The position numbers and the translations under genes are program-made. Shown in pieces: positions 42,027 through 53,996 of a stretch of 64,000 bases of DNA (positions are counted from its first letter, which is position 1; the number at the start of each line of letters is the position of its first letter). The notes under the pieces are model-generated. The model was given only the letters and a program-made list of their open reading frames with translations. It was not told the origin of the DNA and ran no database searches. Origin of the DNA: Panagrolaimus kolymaensis (Eukaryota > Nematoda > Chromadorea > Rhabditida > Panagrolaimidae); NCBI GenBank assembly GCA_028622995.1, contig JAJQJQ010000014.1, forward strand, positions 2,294,001-2,358,000, in the 5' to 3' direction.

Positions 42027-43389
42027 AACTTTAAACTTTTAACAAACAAACATAAAAAAGAAAAATTAAAAGTTTTGGTTTTGTTAAACTTTTTTTCGTT
42101 AAATATCTTTTTTTTTGGAAGTTGGAACAAGATTTACTGTAAAAAAAGTTAATGGAACATAGTTCAAAAATTCGACTTTTGCACGTTTTTCTTTCTAAAG
42201 GCTAAACCGATTATTTTAACCTTTTTTCTTTTTTAAATATTTATAAAGGAGTGAAAATGGAATTAAGTTTATTCCCTAAACTATTTATATATTTTTTTAA
42301 TTTAGTTTTTAAAAGTCAAAAACCAAAAATTAATTATTGATATTATGAACCAAATTAACAAACGCTGAAATTTGGGGCACTAAGTTAGTAACTAAAAATA
42401 AAAGAAAAAGGAATAATAAAAAAAGTTTATTTTAAGAAGAAAAAATAAATAAAAAGCTAAATTTCTGTGTTTTTTTTAAATTCATTATTATACTTGTAAT
42501 AAGCAGCCTCCTTTCACAAAGAACAGCCGAATGAAATAAAAAAATTTCCCTTTGTCAATATCGTTTTTATTTTACTTTTAAACTTATTCCTTAGGAAAAC
42601 AATTTTGATTTAATGAATCTTCTATTTTTCTTTTCAAATGAACAAAGAAAAATAAAGTAATTATAAATGGTAACGGCTACAACCAAATGTTACTTGGAAC
42701 AAGGAAAATTTCGTGATCCCAGGATGGTTGAAGAAAATTATCCCATCGAGAATTTGTTTTATTAGTTCTTATTAAAAACATATACAGCTTTAACAGTTAC
42801 AAGCTCAATTAAATGTCAGATTAAAAAAAGGGTTTTTTTAAATATAGAATTTTGGGGGAAGTGCAATATCCAAAATGTCATGTTTTTTTGTTGTTGTTGC
42901 TGCAAATATACTGTAAATTACTAAATTAGACTCATTTATATATATACCCAGTAGTTTAAATTGTGCGTTCAAGGCTTGAAATATTTTATGGGAAAAAAAT
43001 AAATGAAACTTTTGCATAAAATTGAATGAATATGCAGGAGGAAGGAAGCTTTCGTTTTTATTGCTTGAAAATAAAGCTATGCTTTTGTCTTTTGGGTAAT
43101 CATTCAAGGGTTATATCAAGAAAAGGATTTAAGGATCTCATTTGAATAAGCTTTGCGAATGAATTTTGTTTTTATTTTTTAATACAAATAATTGTTTCAA
43201 TTCAACGAATCTTTTATATGGTATTTAATTGTTATGAATATGAATGCCCTCAGAAAAGCCACGTCCATTTTTACAAAAGCATATATTAAATATGTTTTAT
43301 TTTTATGAAAGTACAAAATATTAAAAATAATAAGCATATGTGATAAACTAAATTGTTTAAAAACAAAAACAAAAAATAAATGGTTCCTT
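42027..43389. other. Intergenic, possible decayed exon
   Basis: A short plus-strand frame at 42668-42765 has unusually balanced codons (..CYLEQGKFRDPRMVEENYP..), as if left from an old gene, but has no partner exons. An 89-codon minus frame at 42838-43107 has no context. Otherwise nothing. Confidence 0.3.
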
Positions 43390-44598
43390 TTAATATTTCC
43401 TAATTGATGTTGATGATACTTTTGATTGAGTCAAATATGATTTACATTGAACATAAACTTTTCGAGGATGGCGAATCACAAAGTAAAAATATTTTATACC
43501 ATCTATCATAGCTTCCCGATATCCTGACATAATAAATAAAACTACTATAGCTTCAATAAAGACTCGAAGCTGTATAATGAATTTACGAACGGTAATATCT
43601 ATTAACCCTGATGGGCCATCAAGCCATAATGGAAGCCTAAAGTCTATGTAGCCTGTATAATCTTTGGTCGGATCATACGTTCTCGTTGTGTAAAGTTTGT
43701 AGCCAGAAAAAATTAGAAAATTAACCTCAAATTGGTATATGGTTTCAAGTGAGAATACAAAGAAATTAACCATAATTTGTATAAATATAACCACAGCAAT
43801 TCGAATAGAATTTATGAAATCCTTTCTATTATGTTTAGATTGAAATTTAGCTTGCTTCGCAATACTCCAAACTATCATAGTTGCAGATAGCATTGAACCG
43901 ATTAAAAATAGCAATGGCTTTATAAGCATCAAAATTGTAAATACTCTTTGGCAACTTTGATAAAAATTATACATAAAATCCCGATTTGTTTCTTCCGTGC
44001 ACAAAGCTGTTGTTAAGTTTAGTTGAATTTTGCATAAATAATTCTTTCTTTTTCTAACGAGTAGAACAAATAAATAGGTAATATCGCAAAAAATAACAAT
44101 AACATAAAATATTATGATAGTTAAAAAAATTCTTCGACCTCGTGTTAACTTTTCATTGAGCTTTGTATAATAAATAGTCATAAATCGAGAGATTGAAAGA
44201 AGAAATAAAGCAGAGAAGGCATTATTCGAAATAACCGTAGAAATAAATAAATCGGCAAATAACCAATCAAAATTTTTCTCATATAATCCATAAGAATTGA
44301 GAGAATAAAAACATTTTAAGCTCGGCTTCATATAGGCGCTCGTTTGATTGTCGCAAGACCATTCGTAGCTGACAAGCATATCCCAAATTGCTTGATTCAA
44401 AATAAACCATCGATAATTTCCTTTAATTCCACCAAAAATTGATATAAATACGATAAGGCTTAAAAGACCTATGCAAAAATAACCAAAATTATAATCATAA
44501 AATCCAGCAGCAAGATTATTTATAAAGCATCGAAATCCATCGATATTTGTTATATTTTTACGATAAACTTGACAAATATATGAATCATTCATTTTCAA
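43390..44598 (-). CDS. Intronless seven-pass receptor of the locally expanded 7TM family
   Basis: A single frame of 402 residues. Seven hydrophobic helices are evident: TM1 FCIGLLSLIVFISIFGGI, TM2 WFILNQAIWDMLVSY, TM3 ending in SISRFMTIYY (DRY-like position), TM4 FLTIIIFYVIVIFCDITYLF, TM5 LLFLIGSMLSATMIVW, TM6 IRIAVVIFIQIMVNFFVF, TM7 RVFIEAIVVLFIMSGYRE. The second extracellular loop carries paired Cys. It shares WFILNQAxWD and GYRE with the receptors at 52477-64000. Those have a phase-1 intron after the NQG motif, whereas this copy has none. The family is a nematode chemoreceptor type; I cannot assign the class. Confidence 0.72.
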   Translation of the reverse strand: MKMNDSYICQVYRKNITNIDGFRCFINNLAAGFYDYNFGYFCIGLLSLIVFISIFGGIKGNYRWFILNQAIWDMLVSYEWSCDNQTSAYMKPSLKCFYSLNSYGLYEKNFDWLFADLFISTVISNNAFSALFLLSISRFMTIYYTKLNEKLTRGRRIFLTIIIFYVIVIFCDITYLFVLLVRKRKNYLCKIQLNLTTALCTEETNRDFMYNFYQSCQRVFTILMLIKPLLFLIGSMLSATMIVWSIAKQAKFQSKHNRKDFINSIRIAVVIFIQIMVNFFVFSLETIYQFEVNFLIFSGYKLYTTRTYDPTKDYTGYIDFRLPLWLDGPSGLIDITVRKFIIQLRVFIEAIVVLFIMSGYREAMIDGIKYFYFVIRHPRKVYVQCKSYLTQSKVSSTSIRKY

Positions 44599-45139
44599 TT
44601 TTTATTTATTTTTTATTTTAAAGAAAAGCTATTTTATATTTTTCTTTAACTTAATAATGGAGCTTTTAAAACATAAACCAATTATCCATTTTTAGTATGG
44701 CTATTAAAATTAGGAATACTATAACTACTTATTATCAAATGGTCCAAGATTTTCTAAATTATGAAAAATGCCATTTATTAGTTGTCGTTAAGCCTGAGAG
44801 CCCCCTCAGAAAAAACTAATTTTATATATGAAAGTGCTTATTAAAAAAACTTTATTTCTGTAAAAGTACTAATAAAAAAATATTAAAATTGTATGAAAGT
44901 TATAATACATAAATGAATAGCTTATTTCCGGTTTCCGGTCAGACAGACAACAAGTACCAGTTAAAGATCTGCTTCTCGCTTATAGTCATAAATAAAATGA
45001 ATCATTAACAAATTTCAAATAAAGAGGATACGTTGTTACAAATCTAACAGTTATTTACTTTGTAGAGACTTTATTTTAATTTTATAAAATAAATAAAATA
45101 AAGTTTTTTTTTTAAAAATAATCCATAGGCTATATTAAA
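44599..45139. other. Intergenic, nothing recognised
   Basis: 5' flank of the intronless receptor and 3' flank of FL4. Confidence 0.4.
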
Positions 45140-48100
45140 TCATTCAATCTTTGGTTCAATAGCATTTTTTGATGAATTGCAAACATGTTGAAAGTTTTCC
45201 ATTTTAACATAATATTCGCCGTTATCGTTTTGAAAAATTTTAGCTTGATAATATTTTTTAGTTTTTTGATAACATCCTTGGCAGCGAAAGAGATTTTCAT
45301 GTTGAAGTGGAACAAAATGGTAGCAAAAATTTTTATTTTCAGAATCAAAAATAATTAATTTTGAAAATTTTCCGTCTTTGTCTTTTTTTATTTCGAATTC
45401 TCCATTTTGAAAGGTTTTTTCATTTGGTTGAGAAATACAAACATGAACGCCAACATTTAATTCAAGAAATGCTTCTTTTGGGTTTTTGTTTTGATGGAGT
45501 TTAGCTGTAACTGCTTTACTTTCTTTTTTGCATGCATTACATTGGAATATTTTTTTAACATTTTGATAATTATAAATGTATGAAATTTGTAAATTACTTT
45601 GATCGAAAATTGTGAGTTGTTGAATTTTGGTGCCATCAGATTTGGTGAAAGAATCTATTAGAAAATAAGGGTGCTTAACAACTTTTTCGGGGCTTAGCGA
45701 TTCCGGATTTTTGAAATTATTATTCGGTTGTTTGGAACTTTGCTTCGATGAAATTGGATTTTTTGTTTTTTGAAGCTTTTCGTTAACGATATTTTGAAAC
45801 ATTTTAAAGTCCGTAATTTCTTCGCCAAATTCAACATATTTCTTTAATTTACAAATATGCTCTGTATTAAAAAGTTCCACATAACCTTCACCATTTTCAT
45901 CTTCGAGCATTCCGGCAGCCACATGTTTTTTGAGTTTTTGACAATCATTACAAACAAAATATTTTCCATGTAAATTATATATGTAACAAAGATTTTGATT
46001 TTTGGAATGAAAAATATTTAATTCTATGGATGGCTTGCTCTTACTTGTTTTTGAACGAAAAATATTGAAATTTGGTTTTCTAATAAAAATCGGATTATCT
46101 CCAACATAGGTTTTCGGTTCACAAACATGTTTAATATCTGATAGTTGAATACAATCCTCACCATCAACATTTGAGAATAATTTGGCAGAAATAGAGGTTT
46201 TCTTTTGAGCACATTTTTCACAAATAAAACGTTTTTCTGAAACTTTACGAAACTCATAGCATAATTTTCTATTTTCATCAGTAAAAATAGCAATTTTTTG
46301 AACCATTTTTCCACGATAATGAGTTTCATAAAACTTGAAATCAGGAGCTTTAATAATTTCATGGTCCATATATTTTTCAGGATTATATTCGATTGGCTCA
46401 CAAATGTGTTCGATGTTCCGTACACTTGCATATTCCTTTCCTTCTTCATCGATGAAAATCAAAGCAAGAAGTTCCAATTTTTTATGATGGCATTTTTCAC
46501 AAAAATATCGTTTTCTTTCTTCCAAATAACCAAATTCATAACAATATTTTTTTTTTTCTGAAGTAAAAATAATTAAATTTTTTTTCTCGATTCCATATCT
46601 CTTGCAATTTTTTATTTCGTAATTTGGTGGATATAATTTTATGTCGCTTTTGTATTTTTCTGGTTTATATTCCACGAGGTCGCAAACATGTTCAAGGGTA
46701 TTAACTTTTATGCATTCATTTCCATTTTCATCTCGACTATAAATGGCTCCAACAAACTTCTTCTGTGTATTAGTTTCACAATGACGACAATAAAAATATT
46801 TTAATCTTGGATCCCAAATATAATTATAACAAAGCTGGTTTTCTTCTTCATCTTCCATATTTTCAGGGTTGCTTGAAAATAAAATAAGTCGAGATCTTGG
46901 TTGGCTGAGAAGTTGATAAGAAATAATTTTATAATTTGAAAATTCAAGGATTTGTTCAAATTTGATCGAAATTTTAGTTCCATTAAATGTAATAAAACGA
47001 TGACTTAATTCTTTATTCGGAATATATGGAAATGGTTCACAAATATGCTCTCTATTTTTTATGCTAACATATTCATTTCCATCTTGATCAGTACAGATGC
47101 AAGCAGGAATAAAGTTATTTTTGGTTCGACATTTCACACAATAAAATCTTTTGCTTTCATGCTTTACAAATTCATAACATAATTTTCTTTCATTTGAAGT
47201 AAAAATAATTATATATTCATTTTCAATTCCACTTTTTTTGAATTTTGTTAATTCAAAATTCGGTGAAAATATTTTCAAGTCGCTTTTGTAATTTTCTGAA
47301 TTGTATTCAATTGGTTCACAAACATGTTCAGTTCCATTAATTTTAATGCATTCTAAACCATCATCATCCAAACTTTTAATGGCAGCAACAAATTTTTTGT
47401 TTGTTCTTCTACAACCACCGCAAACAAAATACTTTCGATGTTTTCGACTGCTTTCCCAAGAATATTCATAACAAAAATTTTTCTCAATGGACGTAGAGAG
47501 TATTAGTTTGGTTTTTTGTTCACCGAAAATTTCATAATTTACGATTTCATAAGTATTTGATTCCAAAATCGTTTCAAATGCATTTCTAGATGACCATTTT
47601 TGCTTTTTGCAAGGTATACTAAAAAATCGAAAAATTAAGCTTCCTTAAACTAAAGCTTTTTAAAATCTTACTCATTTTCATCCGACTCATTATTTGATTC
47701 TTCATAGCTTTCATCGACCTCTTCTTTGTCTAGCTCATTGCAACCGTCTTCAGCTGAATAAGTTTTGGGCGCCAAAGGTCGTTTACGTGATCGAAATTCT
47801 CTAAAAAGCTTTTTATTATATTCTATCAAAGAATGAAAATAGTTTTTTTTTTACCTTTTACTTGGAGCCTTTTCTAGATTTATTGTTTGTCTTGCTGGTG
47901 AAGCTAACGCAGGGCTTTCTTCAATTTTTTCGATATCAGCTATGTTAGATGGCTCTTTCATGTGGGGTGGGATAATTGTTTCGCTGGTTGGAAAACTCCT
48001 ACAAATTAGAGTTTATAATCTCTCAAATTTATTGGTTTACTTACGGAGGAATATCTGCAATCTTCGAATGCATATTATTGTCATTTAGATTCAATTCAGA

Positions 48101-48690
48101 AAAAAACTTTTCCAAATTAGCATTTTTGATAGCATTCATAAATGGTTTCCTCTCATTCAAATTTAAAGAATCTATGAAATCTGCGATTATTTCTGTTAAT
48201 CGTGGATGAGCCAAAGGATTGCTCTTGATTTCACAAAGAATTGGAGCAAAGATAGACTCTTCAAAAAGTTTAGTTTCTCCAAGGATTTCTGCCTAAAAAA
48301 TATATGTATTTTCATAAACATAAATAATAAGGTTAATGAATTTGTATAGTTCTCAAAACAAAAATAGCTTACATTTGGATTTTTAATTATATCATATATT
48401 TCCTTACATTTTAGATCACTTAAAAAAATTAAAACATAGCTTTTAGTCAGTTCAGCGGATGGAAATAAACTAAGATATTTCTAAAATGCTACGATTCAGA
48501 AATAAACCAAAAATTGAAAAACAAAACATACACTTTTTTGATAGCAATTTTCTCCAAATTTAATTGCAATAGATTCCATTTCATCATCAGGAGAAAGAAA
48601 TAAGCTCTTTTTCTTTCCATTTACTTCAATTTTACATTTTTGAAAATAGCTTATTTTTTGATTTTCTTCAATTATAATTAACTCTGGCAT
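45140..48690 (-). CDS. FL4: FLYWCH-like repeat protein, eight repeats
   Basis: Six exons: 48690-48532, 48480-48373, 48292-48045, 47998-47855, 47800-47672 and 47618-45140, in phase, 1088 residues, the largest of the family. N-terminal module (MPELIIIEENQKISYFQKCK), helical region (LTEIIADFIDSLNLNERK), linker, RSRKRP with an acidic stretch, and a 2.5-kb exon with eight units (CGGCR, CVKCR, CRHCE, CEKCH, CEKCA, CNDCQ, CNACK and CQGCY, each followed by an HxC pair). Units 3-4 resemble units 1-2 more than any others, so the pair was duplicated within the gene, accounting for the two extra units compared with FL2 and FL3. It has no close inverted partner here. Confidence 0.82.
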
Positions 48691-49483
48691 TTTTTACAAA
48701 AAAATAATTAATCGTTTCTCCCCCAACTTTAGCGGCTGAAAAAAAATATATTAGTCACTCTTGAGCAGCTAAACAACGAATAACACTTATAAATTCTTCT
48801 AGGGAACGAAAATTATTTTTCACTTATTAAATGGAAATGGAAAAGAATGGGGTAAGACTCACTCTCTCTCTTTATCAAGATTTTACACCTTTTCTTCTTT
48901 TCTTTTTTATCGATTTTATATGCAGATGTCAATCAATAGCCAAAAAAACAGCCTTTATTTTTAAATATTGTGGCGGGAAAAATTTATCTATATTTAAAAA
49001 AAAGTCTTTTATAAACGTCTAGAAAAAATCTTTAAAAAAATCAAATTTTTTCTTTGGCAATGAGTCGATAAACGTAATGAAAAAAAAGTTTTTGATTTCG
49101 TGGATTAATTTCATCACATTTCCGCTATTAAATTTCACTTGATAATTGTTAACAAAACAATATAAAACATAATTATTTTTTCTTTCTATATTACAAGATT
49201 TTTGGTTGGTCTGCTGCACATTCTTTCTTACATAGCTGACTAAGATAAATAATAATTGCACACGGGCGTAAACAATATTAAAAACAAAATTAATATATTT
49301 TTCTTTTCTTCTTTTTTTTGTTTGTTATCACATTGCATTGCTGAAAATTTGGAAATAAATAATTAGTTTTATAATTACACATTTATTTTTAAATTAAATT
49401 TTGAAAAGAACCCTTTTATTCAAAAAATAAAAAATAAATTTTTAAAACTTTTCTATTTCTACGAAATTATATTAAAAAATTCA
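48691..49483. promoter_or_regulatory. FL4 upstream region with shared motifs
   Basis: On the FL4 strand, ATTTATAAGTGTTA (48794-48781) and TTTCCCGCCACA (48980-48969) repeat the elements upstream of FL2, FL3 and FL5. TTTCCCGCC also fits the E2F consensus; that reading is speculative. The rest, up to the srbc-like receptor, is A/T-rich and without a gene. Confidence 0.45.
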
Positions 49484-50872
49484 ATGGCTGATTATGTTAT
49501 CTATCTTGTATTTTTTTATCACATCGTTTGCTTATTGTTATCAAATTTATCCCTTTATTATGCAGCGAATATTTTATTTCTCCAAAAATCTTTAATTCGT
49601 TCATCCATGATGTCGCCAAACATGAAATTATATTTTATTTATGTATTTATTTATGGAATTGTTTCACTTTTATATTATCCATATTGTTTAATATTTTGGA
49701 GATTCGAAAATGTTATTTATGATGCAAGAACCCTATTTTGGAGCGGTTTATTTTCGTATATTTTTGTTGGCATTAATCCGCTAATCGAATTTTTACTTTG
49801 CATTGATCGATGTTTGTCCACAATTTTTTTATTTAAATATACTAAAAAGTTTCAAAAAACTATTTCCATTTTCTCAACTGCCATAATTTTGGGAGTTATT
49901 TTAATTTTTACATTTCTTTTAAAACAATATTACCCCGATGGTCCTGAGACTAATTGTCGATTCCTTAGTTGCTTATTCAAATCAACTTTTTATATTTTAA
50001 TTATTAAAGGATTTTTAGTGTTTATTAGTTTTTTTGCATCCATAATTTTAGCTATTTTAATTAAATTTAAATTGAATACAACTTCAGCGAATATGAAAAA
50101 AATAAATAAAACGTTAATTATGATTGTATGTATTACAACTTTTAATGAATTAGTTCCATATATTTGTGGTCAATTGTGCTTAATTGTGAGTTAGCTGTCT
50201 AATACATTTTTCAATGATTTAAAAATGAGATAAAATAGAGAAAAATTTTCTGAGCATACGGGGCTCGGTTGGTGTTAGTTGAACCTTAAATTTTGTAGCC
50301 TGCTCATTAATTTTGAAGCCGCAAAAAAGAAATTTAAATTTTTTTGCCAAACGTCACATGACATTGTTGACTAAAAACAATGCTTAATTTGCTTATGAGA
50401 AAATGAATACTTTCTCAATGAACCGAGAGAATCATTTTCGAAGCCAATTGCTTTTTTTAGAATTTTGATTCTGTTTTTAAAAATTAGAATTTATTTATTT
50501 TTCTTTTGTGAATACGGATTAGAATTTTTTTTAAATTAATATTTAATGTAGCATCTGGTACGAAAAAAGTGCCATAGAAAAAAGTTCATAACTTTTTCTC
50601 AGCTTCTTACAACAAAAAGTTAAAAATGTAGAGCAAAATAAATTTTAGAGTTTTTTTATTCAATTCAATAAGTAACAAGTTTTATTTTTTAATCAACAAT
50701 TATTTTTTAGATGACAAATAAAACAATTTCCAATTATGTTGGACCATTTGCTGGAACCTTATCAACCATAACTGTAACACTTTCGACAACTATGTATTAC
50801 ACAACTTTAAAAAGGGTTTCGTTAAAATGGAATATAACGAATATTGTAATTATAACAAAATCAAAAAATTAA
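49484..50872 (+). CDS. Serpentine chemoreceptor, srbc-like
   Basis: Two exons, 49484-50185 and 50711-50872, joined at phase 0, 287 residues. Seven helices: TM1 YVIYLVFFYHIVCLLLSNLS, TM2 YFIYVFIYGIVSLLYYPYC, TM3 ending in NPLIEFLLCIDRCLSTIF (a DRC in the DRY position), TM4 IFSTAIILGVILIFTFLL, TM5 FLVFISFFASIILAILI, TM6 LIMIVCITTFNELVPYICG, TM7 VGPFAGTLSTITVTLSTTMY. A short N-terminus before TM1, the DRC motif and the small size suit the srbc/srsx group, but the class is uncertain. Intron length is 525 bases. The gene looks intact. Confidence 0.7.
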
Positions 50873-52476
50873 ATTCTGTGCTATTTTTTTTTTACTTTTG
50901 ACTTTTACAAAGGGATTAATTTGAATAATTTATTATTTATTTTAACCGTGTAAAACATTGAAAAATCAGCAAAGATTACATTGATGATACTGCATATATG
51001 CAACTACGCGGCATTAACAGGATACTCATAAAAAAAGTTTAACTTTTAGTTTTAAAAAAGTAATTTGATTATTAATAAAACACCTTTTAATATAAATTTT
51101 ATTCGGATTACATTTGGTAATTTTTTATAAAATATTAAAAGTTATAACAATAAATGAAAAAAAAATATTTTAAATATTCAAAAGTAATTACTTCTATTGA
51201 AAAGAAAAAAAAAGTCAACGAATCGATTCTTTTTCCTAAAAAATGCTTATAAAAATTATCGTGTTTTTTTCTTATCTTTTTTTTTCTTTTTGTGTAGGTA
51301 CTACACACTTTGTTGCTTTAATTAACTTTAAAAAAATTCAACACTGCTTTTAAATTCTTTTCTTCTTTTTTTTGTTGTTGTTTACATATTCCTAGTTAAA
51401 TATAAACGATGTACAAACTTTTATTTTTTCATTGATGATTGGATAATCCATGTGCAATCGCATACTTTAATTATCTTCGGTTAAATAAAATGTAAAAAAA
51501 ATTCTTCCATTTTTTTGTGGTCCAAATTCATTTATTTTTATATAAGCTTTTGCCATTTACTTTGCTAAGTTATTAATACAATACTTTTTAAAAAAATGAA
51601 GAAAAAAAGTATTGAATATTCAAACAAAAAATTTGTCTTCTATATTGATAAAAATTAATGAAACGATTGATTTTCTGTTGACCAAATAAATATGATTATT
51701 TATTTTCCTTATCTCCTCTTTGCTTAATTGAAAACTAGTCGCTTCCCTTCCTGACGTCACCTTTAAAAGTATTAATCATGTTTCGATTTCTTTTTTGTTT
51801 ATGTCGAGTAAAATATAAACTACTAAAACCAAACAAAAATACAGAAAATTTTGGAAGGATTCCGTTGGAAAAAAAAGCATTGAAGTGATGTCAAAAAACA
51901 AGGGAAATAAGCCGGAAATAATTCATCGGAGAATCTTTAAAAATTAAAAATTTGTTAGTGCTACACTTTTGTTTATTTATTTTTTATTTATTTAGTTTTA
52001 TTTGTAAATAAAAGAAATAACTATCATAATTTATTTTTTTCTTTATGAAACCATAGTTTATTTTCATATAAAAGCAAAACTTAAAATTGTTTCAAATGAT
52101 GTTTCACTTTTAAGCATTATTAAAAAAAAGAATTACTTTTTACATATTTATTGGTTTCCAATTTATGTTTTTTTGAAAAAAATAATAATTCGCTTTGTCA
52201 TTTTTAAGTTCAAAATTACATACAAAAACGAGAAAAAAATTAATTTAGAAATATTCAAAATAAATAAACGCCAAAAAATTAATCGGTAAGTTGTGGAAAA
52301 GAAAAAATTATATTTCTTATCATTAATTTTTGATAGCAAAATGTTGTTGTAGCGAGTTATTGATTTTAATTTATTGCGTTGTTTTTTTTTTCACTTAAGC
52401 CCAAAGAATTTTTTTGAGAAGAAAAAAGTGATGAAATGGAAATAATTAAAAATTAACTTTATTTTATTACATTTTT
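50873..52476. other. Intergenic, very A/T-rich
   Basis: No frame or motif of note; long poly-A/T tracts. Confidence 0.5.
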
Positions 52477-53318
52477 TTAGATAACAGTGATGTTCAAAGA
52501 AGAACGCTTGGAACTTTGCTTTCTGCCAATATAAGTCACTTTCGCATTTTTGTTAAATTCTAATTTAATTTGTTTAATAGCAATTTTTGGACGAATAAAA
52601 ATCATTAATAAAAATTTTAAAAAACCAATGGCATTTTCTCGATATCCATTGAATACAATTAAAATAATAATTGAATCCACAAAAATTCTTAAAACCATAA
52701 AGCATTGAACTGTTTGCTCTAAAGAAAGGAATCGCAACCATGGAGCCCAATTTTGAAGAATATATTCTTCATGATCTTGAATATCTTTCCAAAAATAAGG
52801 TGAATTATGATAAATCCAAATTCCATCTTCTATGGTATTTGCAAAACATAAAAAAGACATAGTAAAACATTGAAATCCGATGACGCAAGCGATTTTAAGC
52901 GTAGACAATAAACTTTTCCGATTATTTTGAACCCTGAATTTGAGTTGTTTTAATACTTTAAAAATTAATAAAAAAACAAAAATGTTGGATAAAATTAGCA
53001 AAAATGGTGGCAAAGCTAATTGAATATATCGAAAATAAGGCAATGGTCGAATTCCAAAAGCTCAATTTAGTTGGCATAAAATTTCTTCTGTGTGATTGCA
53101 TGCTCCATAACAGGCATCCAAACAATTTTGATATCTGCCACGAGCAAAATATTCTTGCACAATTTGAACCCATTCATAAACATTTACAAGTCCAACAAAA
53201 GTTAAATTAAAACCAGCGATAAAGAAAAAAATTTGTAATGGTTTTGTTGTTTTTTTATTAATAAAATATTGAAAATATAAACATCCAAATCGAGAAAAAG
53301 TCAATAAAAACAATGGTG
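52477..53318 (-). pseudogene. Truncated, stop-bearing copy of the two-exon 7TM family
   Basis: Similarity to the neighbouring receptors starts abruptly at 53318, right after an acceptor-like CTAAG, with APLFLLTFSRF at the end of TM3. TM1, TM2 and most of TM3 are missing. A TGA at 53064-53062 interrupts the frame in the second extracellular loop, just after the Cys-rich NCLDACYGACNHTEE. Beyond it the frame runs on normally (FRYIQLALPPFLLI through FVDSIIILIVFNGYRE) to the stop at 52477. The break is next to a 126-base tandem repeat, which may mark the deletion event. Confidence 0.75.
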
Positions 53319-53320
53319 CT

Positions 53321-53610
53321 TAGTAAATTATGCTTATGAAGCTTTTTAAGTAGATCAAGATCCTTGTCTTTAATTTTTTGTTAATTTTAAAAATATTTTT
53401 TTAAATATTTCATCCGAATCATTGTTCCTCTAGAAAGGCAATGCAGTTAGTAAATTATGCTTATGAAGCTTTTTAAGTAGATCGGGATCCTTGTCTTTAA
53501 TTTTTGTTGATTTTAAAAATATTTTTTTAAATATTTCATCTGAGTCATTGTTCCTCTAGAAAGGCAATGCAGTTAGTAAATTATACTTATGAAGCTTTTA
53601 AAGTTGATCG
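53321..53610. repeat. Tandem repeat, period 126-127 bases, about 2.3 copies
   Basis: TAGTAAATTAT.CTTATGAAGCTTTT begins at 53321, 53448 and 53574, and the intervening sequence is repeated nearly exactly, including CCTCTAGAAAGGCAATGCAG. On the minus strand the second unit is an open run of about 40 codons (RNNDSDEIFKKIFLK.., DPDLLKKLHKHNLLTALPF) ending in TAG. The unit is 42 codons long, so the duplicated sequence was probably once coding. Confidence 0.85.
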
Positions 53611-53996
53611 GGAAGGCTTGATTTCCTTAAGAAATGGATCATAAACTCTAAAATATTCTCTGAAGGTAAAAAATATTTTTTTTTTATGCATCAAGTGTTA
53701 GAGGCATGCTTTAGAACAAAAAATTCCTAAAATGCTCAAGTATTCCTTATTTGATTCCCAAAAAATCAGCACGGCTTTGTGGTTGATATCCCACCCACTT
53801 TGCAACAAAATTTTATTTTTTAAACTGTTTTTAATATTTTTTTATTCTTTTGATAAATTTTTTAATAAATAAACTCAAGAAAATAATTAAGTTAATAGTA
53901 ATCCGTACAAGTTGCAACAACATCAGTAAAAATAGTAATTATTAAACTATTTACATATTTCTAAAACATACATATATAACGATAAATATACATACT
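53611..53996. other. Intergenic, nothing recognised
   Basis: Degenerate continuation of the repeat to about 53650, then A/T-rich 3' flank of the next receptor. Confidence 0.4.

Noticed and set aside
42668..42765. Short plus frame (CYLEQGKFRDPRMVEENYP) resembling part of a helical repeat protein
   Set aside because: Too short, no partner exons, and no family could be confirmed from memory.
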